A DNA stretch of 22,413 nucleotides from Chara braunii (Eukaryota; Streptophyta; Charophyceae; Charales; Characeae). Positions 1 to 10,102 of this stretch are shown here, piece after piece. The stretch lies in the NCBI GenBank assembly GCA_003427395.1, contig BFEA01000065.1, positions 2,445,772-2,468,184 of the forward strand, written 5' to 3'. Numbering within the stretch: the stretch's first letter is position 1; each line of letters begins with the position of its first letter. The notes under the pieces are model-generated. The model made no database searches, was not told the origin of the DNA, and saw nothing but the letters and a program-made list of their open reading frames with translations. A program made the position numbers and the translations under genes.

Positions 1-999
1 ACCGACAGAGGTACCGGCCTGGACTGGCCTACCCCGAATACAACACAGGCCTGTGAGAACAGGCCAAGGGGCTGGTTTCACAGGCCAACCCGAGGTCCGC
101 TACACTAAAGTAGCCGGTAGGCCGATACCACACCAAGTAGAGGTAGATGCGTTGGGCACTCAGGCCGAGCAGAAGAAGACAAAAGTTTGTATTTTTATAC
201 GTCCAGTATCGATAGATAGACGGGTGCCTGTTCAAGTAGTTTGAGTCTACACCCTGTGCGGACGATACAAGGCCCGTAATGATGTTTCATTTCGAAAGAG
301 ACGGAGACACCGGTTGCTTGGGTTCCCTCGCAGTCACGAAGTCATCGTCCAGCAGGCAAACGACCCCCTGGGAGGCCGAGCGAGAACCTCAACCTTACTT
401 GCAGTATACGAGTAAGGTCAGAGGTACCACTCGAGCAAGCGCCGACAATCCGGGCACTACTGCAACCTAATGATCATACATGTTTAATTGTTCCGGACGT
501 ACGATCGGAGCGTATATTAATTTATCTTGACTAACGTACTCATGATTAAGTCTCAGTGTGTGTGTCGTAGATCTTCCTGACACAACACTAACCCGATTGA
601 CCCCTCGACCTCTTCGGTCGAAGGGCATTACTACCAATTATAACCATCAGAGCACGCGTCACAATAACGCGCGCGCAACTTAAGAAAATTGTATCTCCGA
701 TTTGCCCAGACATCAATGGTCGAGGAGACCGTTTAAAAGTGTCGTGCAGAAAATGCACGCGCCTTAAACTTCGGACCGGCCCCGTCATGGTACTCAATGT
801 CGCCGCTGTGTCGACTACAAAAGCATCGCCAAATACCCTTGTAAAAGAATTTGGTCCGACAGTGTGGTTATGGGTAACGAGTGAAGCGTCGCTATGGCAA
901 TCGATCAAGTGAGTACACATGATTGAGTGTTCTGGTGTCCCTTGCGCGCACATTCCTTTTATGCATCTTTGCGCAAGCCTCTTCTAGACATTTTAGCGT
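1..999. other. Unrecognised non-coding sequence
   Basis: I find no gene here. The open frames are short, lack recognisable motifs and overlap on both strands. The first 150 bases contain several AGGCC/GGCCT words, which gives a locally GC-rich patch, but no regular period. The stretch around 590-960 may be a very diverged continuation of the inverted repeat fragment that follows, but I could not align it with confidence. Confidence 0.4.
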
Positions 1000-1420
1000 C
1001 CTTGGAGTTATAAGTTGGAACATTTGTAAAAGGGACCATGCATGTATGCATGTTTTAGTTAGTAATATTATTTTGTTGTGTGGCGCGTGGTTAAGTTTAA
1101 ATGTCCTTGTCAATTGGCGAAGAACCATGTGATCAGCGCCCCACAGGACGGTTCTCATGCAGATCCGATCTAGGTATGGACCGCGCGTACCCCGTATGCT
1201 ACAACGTACGAGAAACACCGTCGGTAGGCCACTTTCGCGATTGCATGTAAAAACTTTCGCGTGTGATTTAGTAGCTTGGCGAGCATACACATACCCAAGG
1301 GATGGTGACAACTCTCGTGGGTGGAGGTAAGTTGTACCTCACGAGACTCTATCCGGTGGTAGGGGTTCAATGGAGGTATAGCTGGCGCACTCGGTCGATG
1401 TGGCTCCGGTACTTCCTTTT
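1000..1420 (-). repeat. Old inverted fragment of the large dispersed repeat (matches about 2850-3300)
   Basis: The reverse complement of copy A around 2850-3300 can be followed here through several anchors. They are a GATCAGCG...GGACGG segment near 1132-1153, ATTGCATGTAAAAAC near 1240, and GGTGACA...GGAGGTAAG near 1304-1330. Identity is low, I estimate 60-70%, so this is a much older insertion than copies A and B. No coding potential is evident. Confidence 0.5.
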
Positions 1421-1569
1421 TGCAATGTAACTCGCAAATCTGCGAATCCAACGTGATGTGGTAGGGAAGGTCCGCTCCATGGGGAACGTGTGCTCGACAT
1501 CATTCTTTAGTTTACCTTCTATCTACATAACTTGCTGAACAGACGTTGTAAAAGAAACTTGCACAAATA

Positions 1570-1965
1570 AAGAAGAAAAAGTCAAATGGACTTGTCTTTT
1601 TTCTTAAGATTGTTCATTCTATCCCGAATGATGACATTCGTTTATACCTGTCTAAATGTCTCCCTTTCTCTGCCCCATTTGATTCTATTTCGTTTAAACT
1701 ACTTTTACGAGGAGGAAGGGATTACGATTTCACATAGAGTCTGAGAGTTTCACTGACTCTAGGAAGCATCTAAATTTTGGGTTCGTTGCTTTAGGAACTG
1801 GCCTTGTTATCGACCCAGAGTAAACCTTTCTACCGGGGGGTACTTTGCCGATTCCGTGGAGACGGTCCGAATTTTAGGATTCGAGATTTGTGCTCGTGCG
1901 AGAAGTGATACCCTAGACCACTTCCTAGATGTTTGGACACACAAGGACCAAGAATGAGTTTCAAA
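1570..1965 (-). repeat. Old inverted fragment of the large dispersed repeat (matches about 3880-4350)
   Basis: The reverse complement of copy A positions about 3880-4350 aligns here. Shared anchors are TATACCTGTCTAAATG (near 1646), CTCTAGGAA.CATC (near 1758), TTGTTATCGACCC.GAGT (near 1806), GTACTTTGCCGA (near 1841) and ACCACTTCCTAGA (near 1918). Relative to copy A, this fragment and the one at 1000-1420 are in the wrong order for one simple inversion. They are either two separate insertions or a rearranged copy. Confidence 0.6.
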
Positions 1966-2012
1966 ATACATTCTAACCCCTTCGAATGCGAATTTAGAGA
2001 TACAAAAGCAAA

Positions 2013-2138
2013 ACGAATGTTTGAATCAGGGGGCCAACATGAAGAAAACCTAAGACGAACGTTCTAATCAGGTGACCAACATGAAGAAAACCTAAGACGA
2101 ATGTTCTAATCAGGTGACCAACATGAAGAAAACCTTAG
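2013..2138 (+). repeat. Tandem repeat, three 42-bp units
   Basis: Three head-to-tail units start at 2013, 2055 and 2097. Each begins ACGAA(T/C)GTT and ends in AACCT(T)AAG or a close variant. Units 2 and 3 are nearly identical; unit 1 differs at a few sites. The unit length is a multiple of three, but no surrounding long reading frame suggests that it is coding. Confidence 0.85.
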
Positions 2139-2659
2139 GCATTACAAAACCCTGAGGTACAGATGTTGTAGTGTATGGAGCCATAGGATGAGATTTTGTA
2201 CATGCCTTGATCGCGATATATAAAAAACAAATGTAAATAGACGTGATGACGAAGTCTATGTAGATTACAATAATGTGTCCGTTTTTCTAGTTAAGAAGGA
2301 AAACAAATTTATTAGAGCTGTGTTTTTTAATCATATGTGGGAGAGATTGAAGAATTATAACGATCTCCTATCCTTTTGTTTTATTTTTGACACATCATTT
2401 TTTTATCTACACTTAAGTTTTGCAGAGTTCATTCGGTTATGATTACTTAGTCATTATCATCCGACTATTTATTTTATATATGATTTTACTAAGCGGTTTT
2501 CCGAAGTTCATTTTGTGTGTGCCATGGATGCACCCTCACTATGATTAGGGATGATTTACTTTGATTATTGTGAAATTTTATATGAGAGTTTCTGTTATGA
2601 ATTTTATCTTTGTTATTGAATATTTTTTATTGAAATTGTTTATAAGCTTGCTGTTATAT
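2139..2659. other. AT-rich sequence without a recognised feature
   Basis: This is AT-rich DNA with only short open frames and no recognisable protein motif. It lies between the 42-bp tandem repeat and the inverted-repeat arm at 2660. Weak similarity of 2560-2660 to the inverted sequence after 6424 suggests that the inverted-repeat element extends into it. Confidence 0.4.
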
Positions 2660-2738
2660 TGTGATAATTTTCTAATGGAATTGTGAGCTTTATAGGTGGT
2701 AGTGAGGCTCGCACCAAAGCTATGCTCCTGGTCCATAG
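2660..2738 (+). repeat. Inverted-repeat arm, partner of 6346-6424
   Basis: The reverse complement of this stretch matches 6346-6424 at an estimated 85-90%. The match includes the 19-base CTATGCTCCTGGTCCATAG and the GTGGTAGTGAGGCTCGC segment. The arm ends where homology between copies A and B starts (about 2741). It may be the end of a separate element, or part of the A/B family that survives elsewhere only in inverted form. Confidence 0.75.
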
Positions 2739-4387
2739 CGATGTCGAGCGCATCGGCTCCCGCCGTTTTGTAAAGCGCGGAAGTCCTCCCGACCATGTCA
2801 CGCAGGAGAAAAAAATGAAACCATTAACAAAAGACCACTTGGGAACGACATATAACAACCCCACGAACCACGGAAATGGTCGCGGTTACGTCGCTCCTTC
2901 GCCGCTCTTACCAGATGCGCCAGTTGTACATCCCATGGTCCCCTATGACAAGATATGTTTTCACGGTGCACATCTTACCTTCCCTAAGGGGCTGTCACCA
3001 CCATTAAGGTCGTATCCCTATCGAGTTACTGATCCAAGTACGAAGGTTTTTACATGCAATTGCAGAGGTAGGACAGTCGAGGGCGTTTGTTCATTCGCTA
3101 GAGTATAGGTACACTTGGTTAACACCAAGTGGACCCAAACGTTGTCCGTCCCCTAGGACGCTGATCTCCTAGGTACAAAACGAACATCGGTCGACTAGGA
3201 CGGTCTCAACCAAACGTGAAACCCATAAAATAATCCTAGTCCCTTTACAATTTTCTTATCACAAAATAAATAAAATCAACACACTTTTTATGAAATCACA
3301 CAAGAAAGGATTTTTGACTTGATGAGATGATTTGCCAAGGTTATTCTTCCCGGCCTATATGACTGAAGAGATTATTATACCGCCGCTTCCAAGTCGGAGG
3401 CTCGATATTAACGAACGATTAGGAAAGACAACCTAACCTTTGACTTATGGTTGGGTCTGTCGACACCATCTAAACCTTGCCAGAAATGACTTCTGCAAGT
3501 AAATTTCATTGCTACCATGCCAATCAACAAGTGATCTGCCTCCTGGCCAAAGTCTGAACTCTCGATTCGACCACACCTCCGTATCGTATGTAGTTTGCTT
3601 GGAGAAAAATATTATCTAGCAAATAAAAATTTTGTTGGTCGCTTTGCCCTCCAGGCAATAATTATTTTTTTTGTTTCCTCAAATAATGAAGTATTCACCT
3701 TCATTATAGGATACCCCAAACAAAGCCGCAGTCATTATTCCTACACAAAGAAAACAGTCTTCTTCATTACTTCTCCTTGCAAGTTGGAGTTTCTTATGTT
3801 TTCAACTTTTTATTTTAATGGTGGCACATAAGGTGACCACCCGCAAGGATATTAATTCAGTCCCCTCGTCGCCCAGGACTTGACGAGGGTTAGCCAACTC
3901 TGCGCCGTCACACCTCCAACCCTCTAGGAAGTGGTTTGTGGATACTCCTTCCCCTCGCCCGAGCCTGAAGGCTCGGATCTTAGAGGTTGGGTCGTTATCA
4001 CCGAGTCGGCAAAGTACCACCCCCGAATAATCGGGTCCACTCCAAGTCGATAACAGGGCCGACTTCAAAAGCATACGAACCCCTGCCCTGGATGTTTCCT
4101 AGAGAGAGAGAATGTGTCCAGCACAGTTAAGTTTTGATTGTCCTTGTCTTCGGGAGTTCAAAATAACTTAGACAATGATATTCAGAGAGATAGAAATGGG
4201 AACCATTTAGACAGGTATAGGTAGATAAGGCCATTTGGGATAAAAGGGTCAATTCACAGGAAAAGGCTAAGTCTATCTGACTTTATCTGCTTCATTTCAA
4301 TCGCATACGTTTCACAGTGCACACAGAGCCAAAGTTTTCCAAGACTTATAATCAATATACTATAAACAAAAGAATAAGGAACACCAA

Positions 4388-4452
4388 TATATATATATAT
4401 ATATGATAATATATATATATATATATATGATAATATATATATATATATATAT
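4388..4452. repeat. (TA)n microsatellite with TGATAA interruptions
   Basis: Alternating TA is broken twice by TGATAA, giving three runs of about 18-20 bases. It sits at the point where copy A lacks the 950-bp segment present in copy B. It therefore marks the deletion or insertion junction. Confidence 0.95.
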
Positions 4453-4499
4453 TATCAATTTATTTATTATAATAAAATTATATATTAATTTTATGCTAT

Positions 4500-4620
4500 C
4501 GACGCCACAAAAAATCAGGCAGCGCTTCCGCGCCGCTACCAATAACGCTGTCACCGCCAAAAACAATTTTCGGCAGCGCTTCCGTGTCGTTTCCGCAAAA
4601 AAGCAGCAGTACCTCCTCCA
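4500..4620 (+). repeat. Degenerate minisatellite of CGGCAGCGCTTCCG-type units (copy A)
   Basis: Two degenerate units contain TCAGGCAGCGCTTCCGCGCC and TTCGGCAGCGCTTCCGTGTC, separated by a CACCGCCAAAAA-like spacer. Copy B holds a longer version of the same array (about 9800-10200). Expansion or contraction of this array explains part of the length difference between the copies. No coding role is apparent. Confidence 0.6.
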
Positions 4621-4852
4621 CGCTCGTCGCTATGGGTGCGGCTATGGTAGGCAACACCTCCACCCTTGCTGAGATGGTGGCTATGACAACCTCCTCTCTC
4701 ATCCACCACAGCAGACCTTCACTTCTCCTCCCTCCTACTCTGTAACTCCAGCAAGTCCTCCCACCAACTGGCCAACACTCAAGTAGAGTGTGGGCAGCAC
4801 CTCAAATGTGTGAGGAAGCTGCTGGTCAGCCCAACTTTCATAGCTGGCCAAA

Positions 4853-5070
4853 GGTTGAGGGCAGTTGCTTGCCCTCAACCAAAAATCGTAGTTGGGCTCA
4901 ACCCTTGATAAAAAATGAGATCAAGGGTTGAAATCCTTGATCTTCCCCTAGGAACACCAGCTAGCAGGTTCCCAGCCCCAGCAATGCACCTGGCCGCTAC
5001 CGCAGGCTAGACGCAACTGCAAATGGTTGAACTACGCCATTTACAACAGACTGTTGAACCCAACAGTCTG
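4853..5070 (+). repeat. Cluster of strong hairpins in copy A
   Basis: Three stem-loops occur in about 220 bp. GGTTGAGGGCA pairs with TGCCCTCAACC (11 bp, 6-base loop, about 4853-4880). CAACCCTTGAT pairs with ATCAAGGGTTG (11 bp, about 4899-4931). CAGACTGTTG pairs with CAACAGTCTG (10 bp, 4-base loop, about 5047-5070). The first is retained in copy B with one changed base pair (T-A to C-G) and one broken pair; the other two have decayed there. Confidence 0.8.
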
Positions 5071-5140
5071 CTGTCAACCTATGATCCAGATGCTCTTTTG
5101 CCCTGTATTTGGTCTGAGGTCATGATAAGCTTCGCGACCC

Positions 5141-5299
5141 TTTTTTTTTTTTTTTTTTTTTCAACTTTTGTTCCCCCCTTCCCCCTCATTGCTTTGGCAA
5201 CCTTTTTTTTCCCCAAAAGAAAAAAAAAAAAAAAATAAAAAAAAAAAAAAAAAAAATAAAAAAAATAAAAAAAAAAAAAAAAAAAAAAAAAAATTAAAA

Positions 5300-5330
<31 letters not shown>
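5141..5330. repeat. Poly(T) then poly(A)-rich low-complexity tract
   Basis: A run of about 21 T is followed, after a short C/T-rich spacer, by about 110 bases of almost pure A with scattered T. Copy B has a shorter equivalent (about 10720-10860). Any predicted lysine-rich peptide here comes from the A-run and is not a gene. Confidence 0.95.
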
Positions 5331-5331
<1 letters not shown>

Positions 5332-5349
5332 TTATCTCATTTTCCCTCA

Positions 5350-5396
5350 GCCCTGCTTTACTAGCAGGGTGTGCTCAACAGTGCCCGTTGAGCCAC
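5350..5396 (+). repeat. Paired small hairpins conserved in copies A and B
   Basis: CCCTGC/GCAGGG with a 7-base loop is followed by GCTCAA/TTGAGC with a 9-base loop. Copy B (about 10881-10922) keeps both stems. About 25 bases downstream is AGTTCAAACCCC, which resembles a pol III B box. No full tRNA cloverleaf can be folded, so I do not call a tRNA. Confidence 0.65.
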
Positions 5397-5680
5397 CTCA
5401 GCTGCTAAAAGACAGTCCCAAGTTCAAACCCCATGACAATCACGTGGGGGTACCAAAAAGTACCCCAATTTTGACGATTTTCAATTAAAAACACTTGTGT
5501 TATAAAACAATCTGAAAAAACTCAAAAGCGTGGATAAGGTACCCACGCATCCACATAAAAAAATTTAAAAGTACAAAAAAATCATTTCGGCCATAAAAAA
5601 AATGCTGGCGCGGACCAAAAGACAAAAAAAGAAAAAAAATTCCCCCAAGTGTCTTGCCAACGAGGCAGGGCAAATCTCAC

Positions 5681-5703
5681 GTGAGGCATCAACTGCCTCG
5701 CTC
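5681..5703 (+). repeat. Hairpin GAGGCA/TGCCTC in copy A
   Basis: GAGGCA, a 5-base loop and TGCCTC form a stem that is also present in copy B (about 11210-11228). It belongs to the chain of small hairpins running from about 4850 to 5870 in this repeat. Confidence 0.65.
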
Positions 5704-5807
5704 ACCTCATACTCACACTAATGTTGTAATGCGGTGTATTGGGCGACGATCTCAGCAAAAAAAAATCTTTATTGTTTGTTCTCATGGAACAAAATCAGCA
5801 ACCCTAT

Positions 5808-5817
5808 TATATAAAAG
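5808..5817 (+). promoter_or_regulatory. TATA-box-like site near the end of copy A
   Basis: TATATAAAAG is an excellent match to a eukaryotic TATA box, followed after two bases by a GGTTGCAACC palindrome. The equivalent site in copy B reads TATATGAAG (near 11336) and is degraded. If the repeat is an LTR or LTR-like, this could be its promoter. That is an inference, because no transcript start is visible from sequence. Confidence 0.4.
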
Positions 5818-6235
5818 GGTTGCAACCCAGTAGGTTGCTCAACACAGCCTTGGGCAGGCTCCACCTGCCCACTTTAGCAACCTCAGCCGCACTGCCGTCG
5901 ACACGACAACCGCCCGGTTCCACGAGACGCATGTGTGATCACATACATGGCACTGCCACCATATATAACTCACTTGGACTCGAAATGCGCAGCCTACACT
6001 GGTGGTGTAATCCTTAAAAGAATAACATCTCGACATCAAGCCCCGCTTTAGATTTCGAGCCTCACCACACACCCTCCGATTCCAGCGTTTTTGATCTCAT
6101 TAGTCCTCTGCATGTAGAGTGGAACTGCCCCAACTCCCATAACTCAGGCTGGCTAGACCCCGGTCACAGAGGTATGGTGACCTTGCTTGACACGAGGTTA
6201 GGTAGTCACTCCTTCCCTCGCGGCAAACGATAGTC

Positions 6236-6329
6236 GCCTACCCTACAAGCAGCATTCTAACAAGACCTCAACACATTCCTTCCTTTTAATGATTGTGTAG
6301 TCTCCCTTCCCTTAAACCACATAGGATTT
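6236..6329 (-). repeat. Inverted-repeat fragment, partner of 11844-11940
   Basis: The reverse complement matches 11844-11940 at an estimated 75%. Shared words include ATCCTATGTGGTTTAAGG, GAGACTACAC and CTTGTTA..A.GCTGC. In this copy the fragment lies directly before the arm at 6346. At 11844 it lies next to a different arm (11660-11826). Confidence 0.7.
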
Positions 6330-6345
6330 AGAAGACAGTATCTTG

Positions 6346-6424
6346 CTATGGACCAGGAGCATAGCTCTGTTGCGAGCCTCACTACCACCTACAGAGCTCA
6401 CAATTACATCAGAAATTTATCACG
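6346..6424 (-). repeat. Inverted-repeat arm, partner of 2660-2738
   Basis: This is the reverse complement of 2660-2738, including CTATGGACCAGGAGCATAG. Together the two arms bracket about 3.6 kb that contains copy A. The arrangement could be the remains of a large element with inverted ends, or two independent insertions. Confidence 0.75.
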
Positions 6425-7078
6425 ACATAATAACAATTTTACAACAAACTTAAATTACCCACAACAAAACAATTCACAACAAATATTTTCACATGAAATT
6501 TCATAATGATCCAAGCCACACATCTTAACAATAGATAAAATGTATTCATGTCATACAAATGCATCACAAAAATAAAATAGAGAACCTTCAAATGAATGGA
6601 AGTCCAGTTAATTGGATGAATCAAATCATACATCAATCCAATTAAATAAAGTATATAATTCGACAAAATGATACAAAAAAATTGGGTGATAAAGTTTCAA
6701 ATAGCTCCAAAAAATTAATGTCACAATAAAGCTGATTTTATAACATCATAACCAAAATAATACTAAAACGTTCATAATAAAATATCTGAAAAATCATTGA
6801 AATAAATGGTAATAATCTTAACACAGCGTCTGAAAATGTATGTAAACTTTTAATGTTAGAAAAATAATAGATTAGGATCCAAATATTACGAAACTATATG
6901 TCCAACTGAAATATTCAATATAAATCCTCACAATAAGATTATAATTTTATGACATAAAATCTCATTAGAAATCGATCAATGATGATAAGCAACAATCCAT
7001 TAAAAAAATAAAATATTTGAGTCTCGTTCCACCAGAGACAACAGTAGATGGTCGTTGTCCCAGACAACTACGCCACCT
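6425..7078. other. AT-rich spacer between copies A and B
   Basis: The sequence is strongly AT-rich with short ACAACAAA and AATAAA-like words. There is no open frame with a recognisable domain, no structured RNA and no repeat that I can place. Similarity to copy B's partner starts clearly only at about 7079. Confidence 0.5.
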
Positions 7079-7235
7079 GTCGAGCACATCGACTCCCGCC
7101 TTTTTGCAAAGCAACGGGAGCCTTGTCGGCCATGTCACGCAGAAGAAAAAAACGAAACCATTAACAAGAGACAACTTGAAAAAGACATATAACAAGTCAA
7201 TGAACCACCGAAATGGTCGCGGTTGCATCGCTCCT

Positions 7236-7244
7236 TCGCCGCTC
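7236..7244 (+). repeat. 9-bp target-site duplication, left
   Basis: TCGCCGCTC is identical to 7702-7710. It occurs once at the empty site in copy A (about 2897-2905). Confidence 0.85.
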
Positions 7245-7701
7245 ACAAGCGGTTATTGGGTAGCTGAAAATTCAGAAATGAAAGTTTTTGGCAGTCTGAA
7301 AATCCTAAATGGTTCTGAAGTGGTGAAAGGTCCGAAGACCCTGAAAACCACCTGTTTAGGCAGGCTGCATTCTGAAGTGGTGAAGGATGTCATGAAGTGG
7401 TCAAGTAAAAGTTTTGGGCAGTTTGAAAATCCTGAATGGTCCTTAAGTGGTAAAAGGTCCGAAGACCATGAAAACCACCCTTCACCACTTGAGGATGCAG
7501 CCTGCCTAAACAGGTGGTTTTTATGGTCTTCGGAGCTTTCACCACTTCAGGACCATTCATGATTTTCAGACCTAAATGGTCCTGAAGCGGTGAAACGTCC
7601 AAAGACTTTGAAAACCTCCTGTTTAGGCAGACTACATCCTGAAGTGGTGAAGGGTGTCCTGAAGCGGTGATGAAAAATACGACTATTGTTAACCTTCTCT
7701 C
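7245..7701. mobile_element. 457-bp inserted element built of direct and inverted subrepeats
   Basis: Copy A has the uninterrupted empty site, and copy B has this insert bounded by a perfect 9-bp duplication. Such duplications are typical of Mutator-like transposons but are not exclusive to them. The interior is made of copies of one unit of about 90-100 bp. The unit contains GAAGTGGTGAAAGGTCCGAAGACC and CACCTGTTTAGGCAGGCTGCAT, shown here in part. Units are direct at about 7288-7386, 7426-7478 (short) and 7568-7680, and inverted at about 7479-7570, so the middle can fold back. No clear terminal inverted repeat is visible, and there is no transposase. The class is uncertain. Confidence 0.75.
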
Positions 7702-7710
7702 TCGCCGCTC
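7702..7710 (+). repeat. 9-bp target-site duplication, right
   Basis: TCGCCGCTC is identical to 7236-7244. After it, alignment with copy A resumes at about 2906. Confidence 0.85.
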
Positions 7711-9150
7711 TAGCCGGGTGCACCAAGTGTACATCCCACGGTCCCCTACGACAGGATAGGTTTTCGCGGGGCACATCTTACCTTCCCTGAGGGGTTATCA
7801 CCACCCTTGAGGGCTTATCCCTACCGAGTTATTGACCCACGTATGAAAGTTTTTACATGCAATTGAAGTGGTAGGTCAGCCGAGGGCGTTTGCTCATTCG
7901 CTAGAGTATAGGTACGCCTGGTTAGCCAAGTGGACCCGAACGTTGTCCGTCCCCTAGGGCGTTGATCTCCCAGGTACGAAACAAACATCAATCGACTAGG
8001 ATGGTCTCAACCAAATGTGAAACCCATAAAATAATCCTTGTCCATTTATAATTATCTTATCACAAAATAAATAAAATCAATACTTTTATTAAATCATACA
8101 AGACAGGATTTTTGACTTGATGAGATGATTTGCCAAGGTTATTCTTCCAGCCCTATATCACTGAAGAGACTATTATACCGCCACTTCCGAGCCGGAAGCT
8201 CGATATTAATGAAAGATTAAGAAAGACAACCTAACATTTAACTTACGGTTAAGACTGTTGACACCATATAAAGTTTTTCATGAATGACTTCTGCAAGTAA
8301 ATTTCATTGCTACCATGCAGATCAAAAAGTGATCTGCCTCTTGGCCGAAGTTTGAACTCTTGGTTCGACCACACCTCCGTATCATATACAGTTTGTTTGG
8401 AGAAAAATATTATATAGTAAATAAAAATTTCGTTGGTCGCTTTGTCCTCCAGGCAATATTTTTTTTTTTTTTTTTCCTCGAATAATGAAGTATTCTCCTT
8501 CATCATAGGGATACCCCAAACAAAGCGCAGTCATTCTTCCTGCTAAAAAAAAACCGTCTCCTTCATTACTTACTCCTTTTTACGGGTTGGAGTTTCCTAT
8601 GTCTCCAACGTTTTATTTTAATGGCGGCAAATAAGGTGACCACCTGCAAGGATATTAATTCAGTGTCCTTGTCGCCCAGGACTCGACAAGGGTTAGTCAA
8701 CTCAGCGCCGTCACACCTCCAACCCTTTAGGAAGTGGTCTGAGGATAGTCCTTCCCCTCGCCCAAGCCTAAAGACTCGGATCTCAGAGGTTGGGTCGTCG
8801 CCACCGAGTCAACAAAGCACCACCCCTGAAGAATCGGGTCCTCTCCAAGTCGATAACAGGGTCGGCTCAAAAAGTATACGAACCCCTGCCCTGGATGTTT
8901 CCTAGAGAGAGAGAATGCGTCCACCACAGGTAAGTTTTTATTGTCCTTGTCTTCGGGAGTTCAAAATAACTTAGACAAGGATATTCAGAGGAGACAGAAA
9001 TGAGAACTATTTAGACAGGTATAGGTAGATAACGCCATTTGGGATAAAAATGGTCAATTCTCGAAAAAAAACTAAGTCTATCTGACTTTATCTGCTTCAT
9101 TTCAATCGCATTCGTTTCACAGTGCACACAGAATCAAAGTTTTTCAAAAC

Positions 9151-10102
9151 AACGAATCCTTTTCTTGTCATGCAAGCAGGTGAGAAGAAAAACAAAGACT
9201 ATCATTTTTCTTTTCTTCAATAAGCATAATCAGTCTCCTTTGCAAGCATCCTTCTACCTACCTGTACAGCAAGCCAAGCAACAAGTTCAAAGGAAAACAT
9301 TGCAATCTCATTCTCGAGTCAGACATTCTCATTCATATGCAAACACGCATCTCCTTTACCTTTTCAACGAGCATTCAATGAACAAGGTCAAGCAAGTGCG
9401 GGTTCACACAGATGTGAAGGGAAGTCGAAGTCAATCAACTGACCTTGAGTGAAGTTTAGATCCGGCTTACTCAAGAAAGCCGAGTAATATATCAATCACA
9501 GAAAAGTTATCATCGTAGAAAAATATGCGGCTCACAACTCTGCAAGTTGTAGCCTCTTTCCTGAATCACGGTCCGCCTTCTCCACCAAGTGCCTACAAAA
9601 CACACAACGGTAGACCACCACTCGCCCCGCCATTAATCGGTATCATGGCTGCCCCGTAGCACCACTGCAAGATCACACAGAAAAAAAAGACAGCTCCACT
9701 ACGACGCAAAACATCCGCAACATTTTCCTTCACAATAGTGTTGCTGACGTGCCACCAAACGAACAACACTTCCCTCCACAAAAAAAAAAATACCGACGTT
9801 CCCGTCTATTTCGGCAGCATGACCCCACGGGATACATGGTCGTTGTCGCGCCGCTGATCAAACAGCATGACCCCTCACAGATTAAAAAAGATGTCGGTGT
9901 CGTGTACCAAATTCGGCAGCGCCTTCCCTCTAAAAATAAGTAGCCACCGAGTCAAAATTTCAGCAGCATAACCCTAATACGTCACCAAAATGCCTTTTAC
10001 TGCCAAACAAAATTGGACCGCACTACCACACCACTGTCGTAGATGCCGCCGCCATCGCCGAAAAATCGGGCAGCACTACCACACCACTGTCAAAAAATGT
10101 TG
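9151..10102. repeat. Segment of copy B absent from copy A
   Basis: This stretch has no counterpart in copy A, where a (TA)n tract lies at the junction. Positions 9151-9590 are unremarkable AT-rich DNA. Positions about 9800-10200 form a degenerate array of units like ATTTCGGCAGCATGACCCC and AATCGGGCAGCACTACC, with spacers, related to 4500-4620. No coding domain is visible. Confidence 0.6.

Larger units (their letters stand above)
2741..6005 (+). repeat. Large non-coding dispersed repeat, copy A
   Basis: This stretch aligns with copy B (7079-11524) over nearly its whole length. Collinear blocks are 2741-2905 with 7079-7244, 2905-4345 with 7702-9150, and 4500-6005 with about 10103-11524. Estimated identity is 80-88%. 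No protein motif was found, and the open frames are not shared between copies, so coding is unlikely. Copy A lacks about 950 bp present in copy B (9151-10102) and carries a (TA)n tract there instead. A TATA-box-like site near the 3' end and a chain of small hairpins are notable. It could be a very long LTR, a large retrotransposon derivative or another non-autonomous element. I saw no convincing primer-binding site. The strand is nominal. Confidence 0.8.

Noticed and set aside
2683-3108. 141-residue open frame in copy A
   Set aside because: It has no recognisable motif, and the frame is not kept in copy B, where an insertion and substitutions interrupt it.
3355-3400. CTGAAGAG as a possible second hammerhead core
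   Set aside because: No stem II followed by GAA and no pairing for stem III could be found in copy A or copy B.
5421-5432. Pol III B-box-like AGTTCAAACCCC (also at 10951)
   Set aside because: No tRNA cloverleaf or matching A box at proper spacing can be folded, and no SINE-like 3' tail follows.
5168-5488. Lysine-rich open frame over the poly(A) tract
   Set aside because: It is translation of a homopolymer run that differs in length in copy B.
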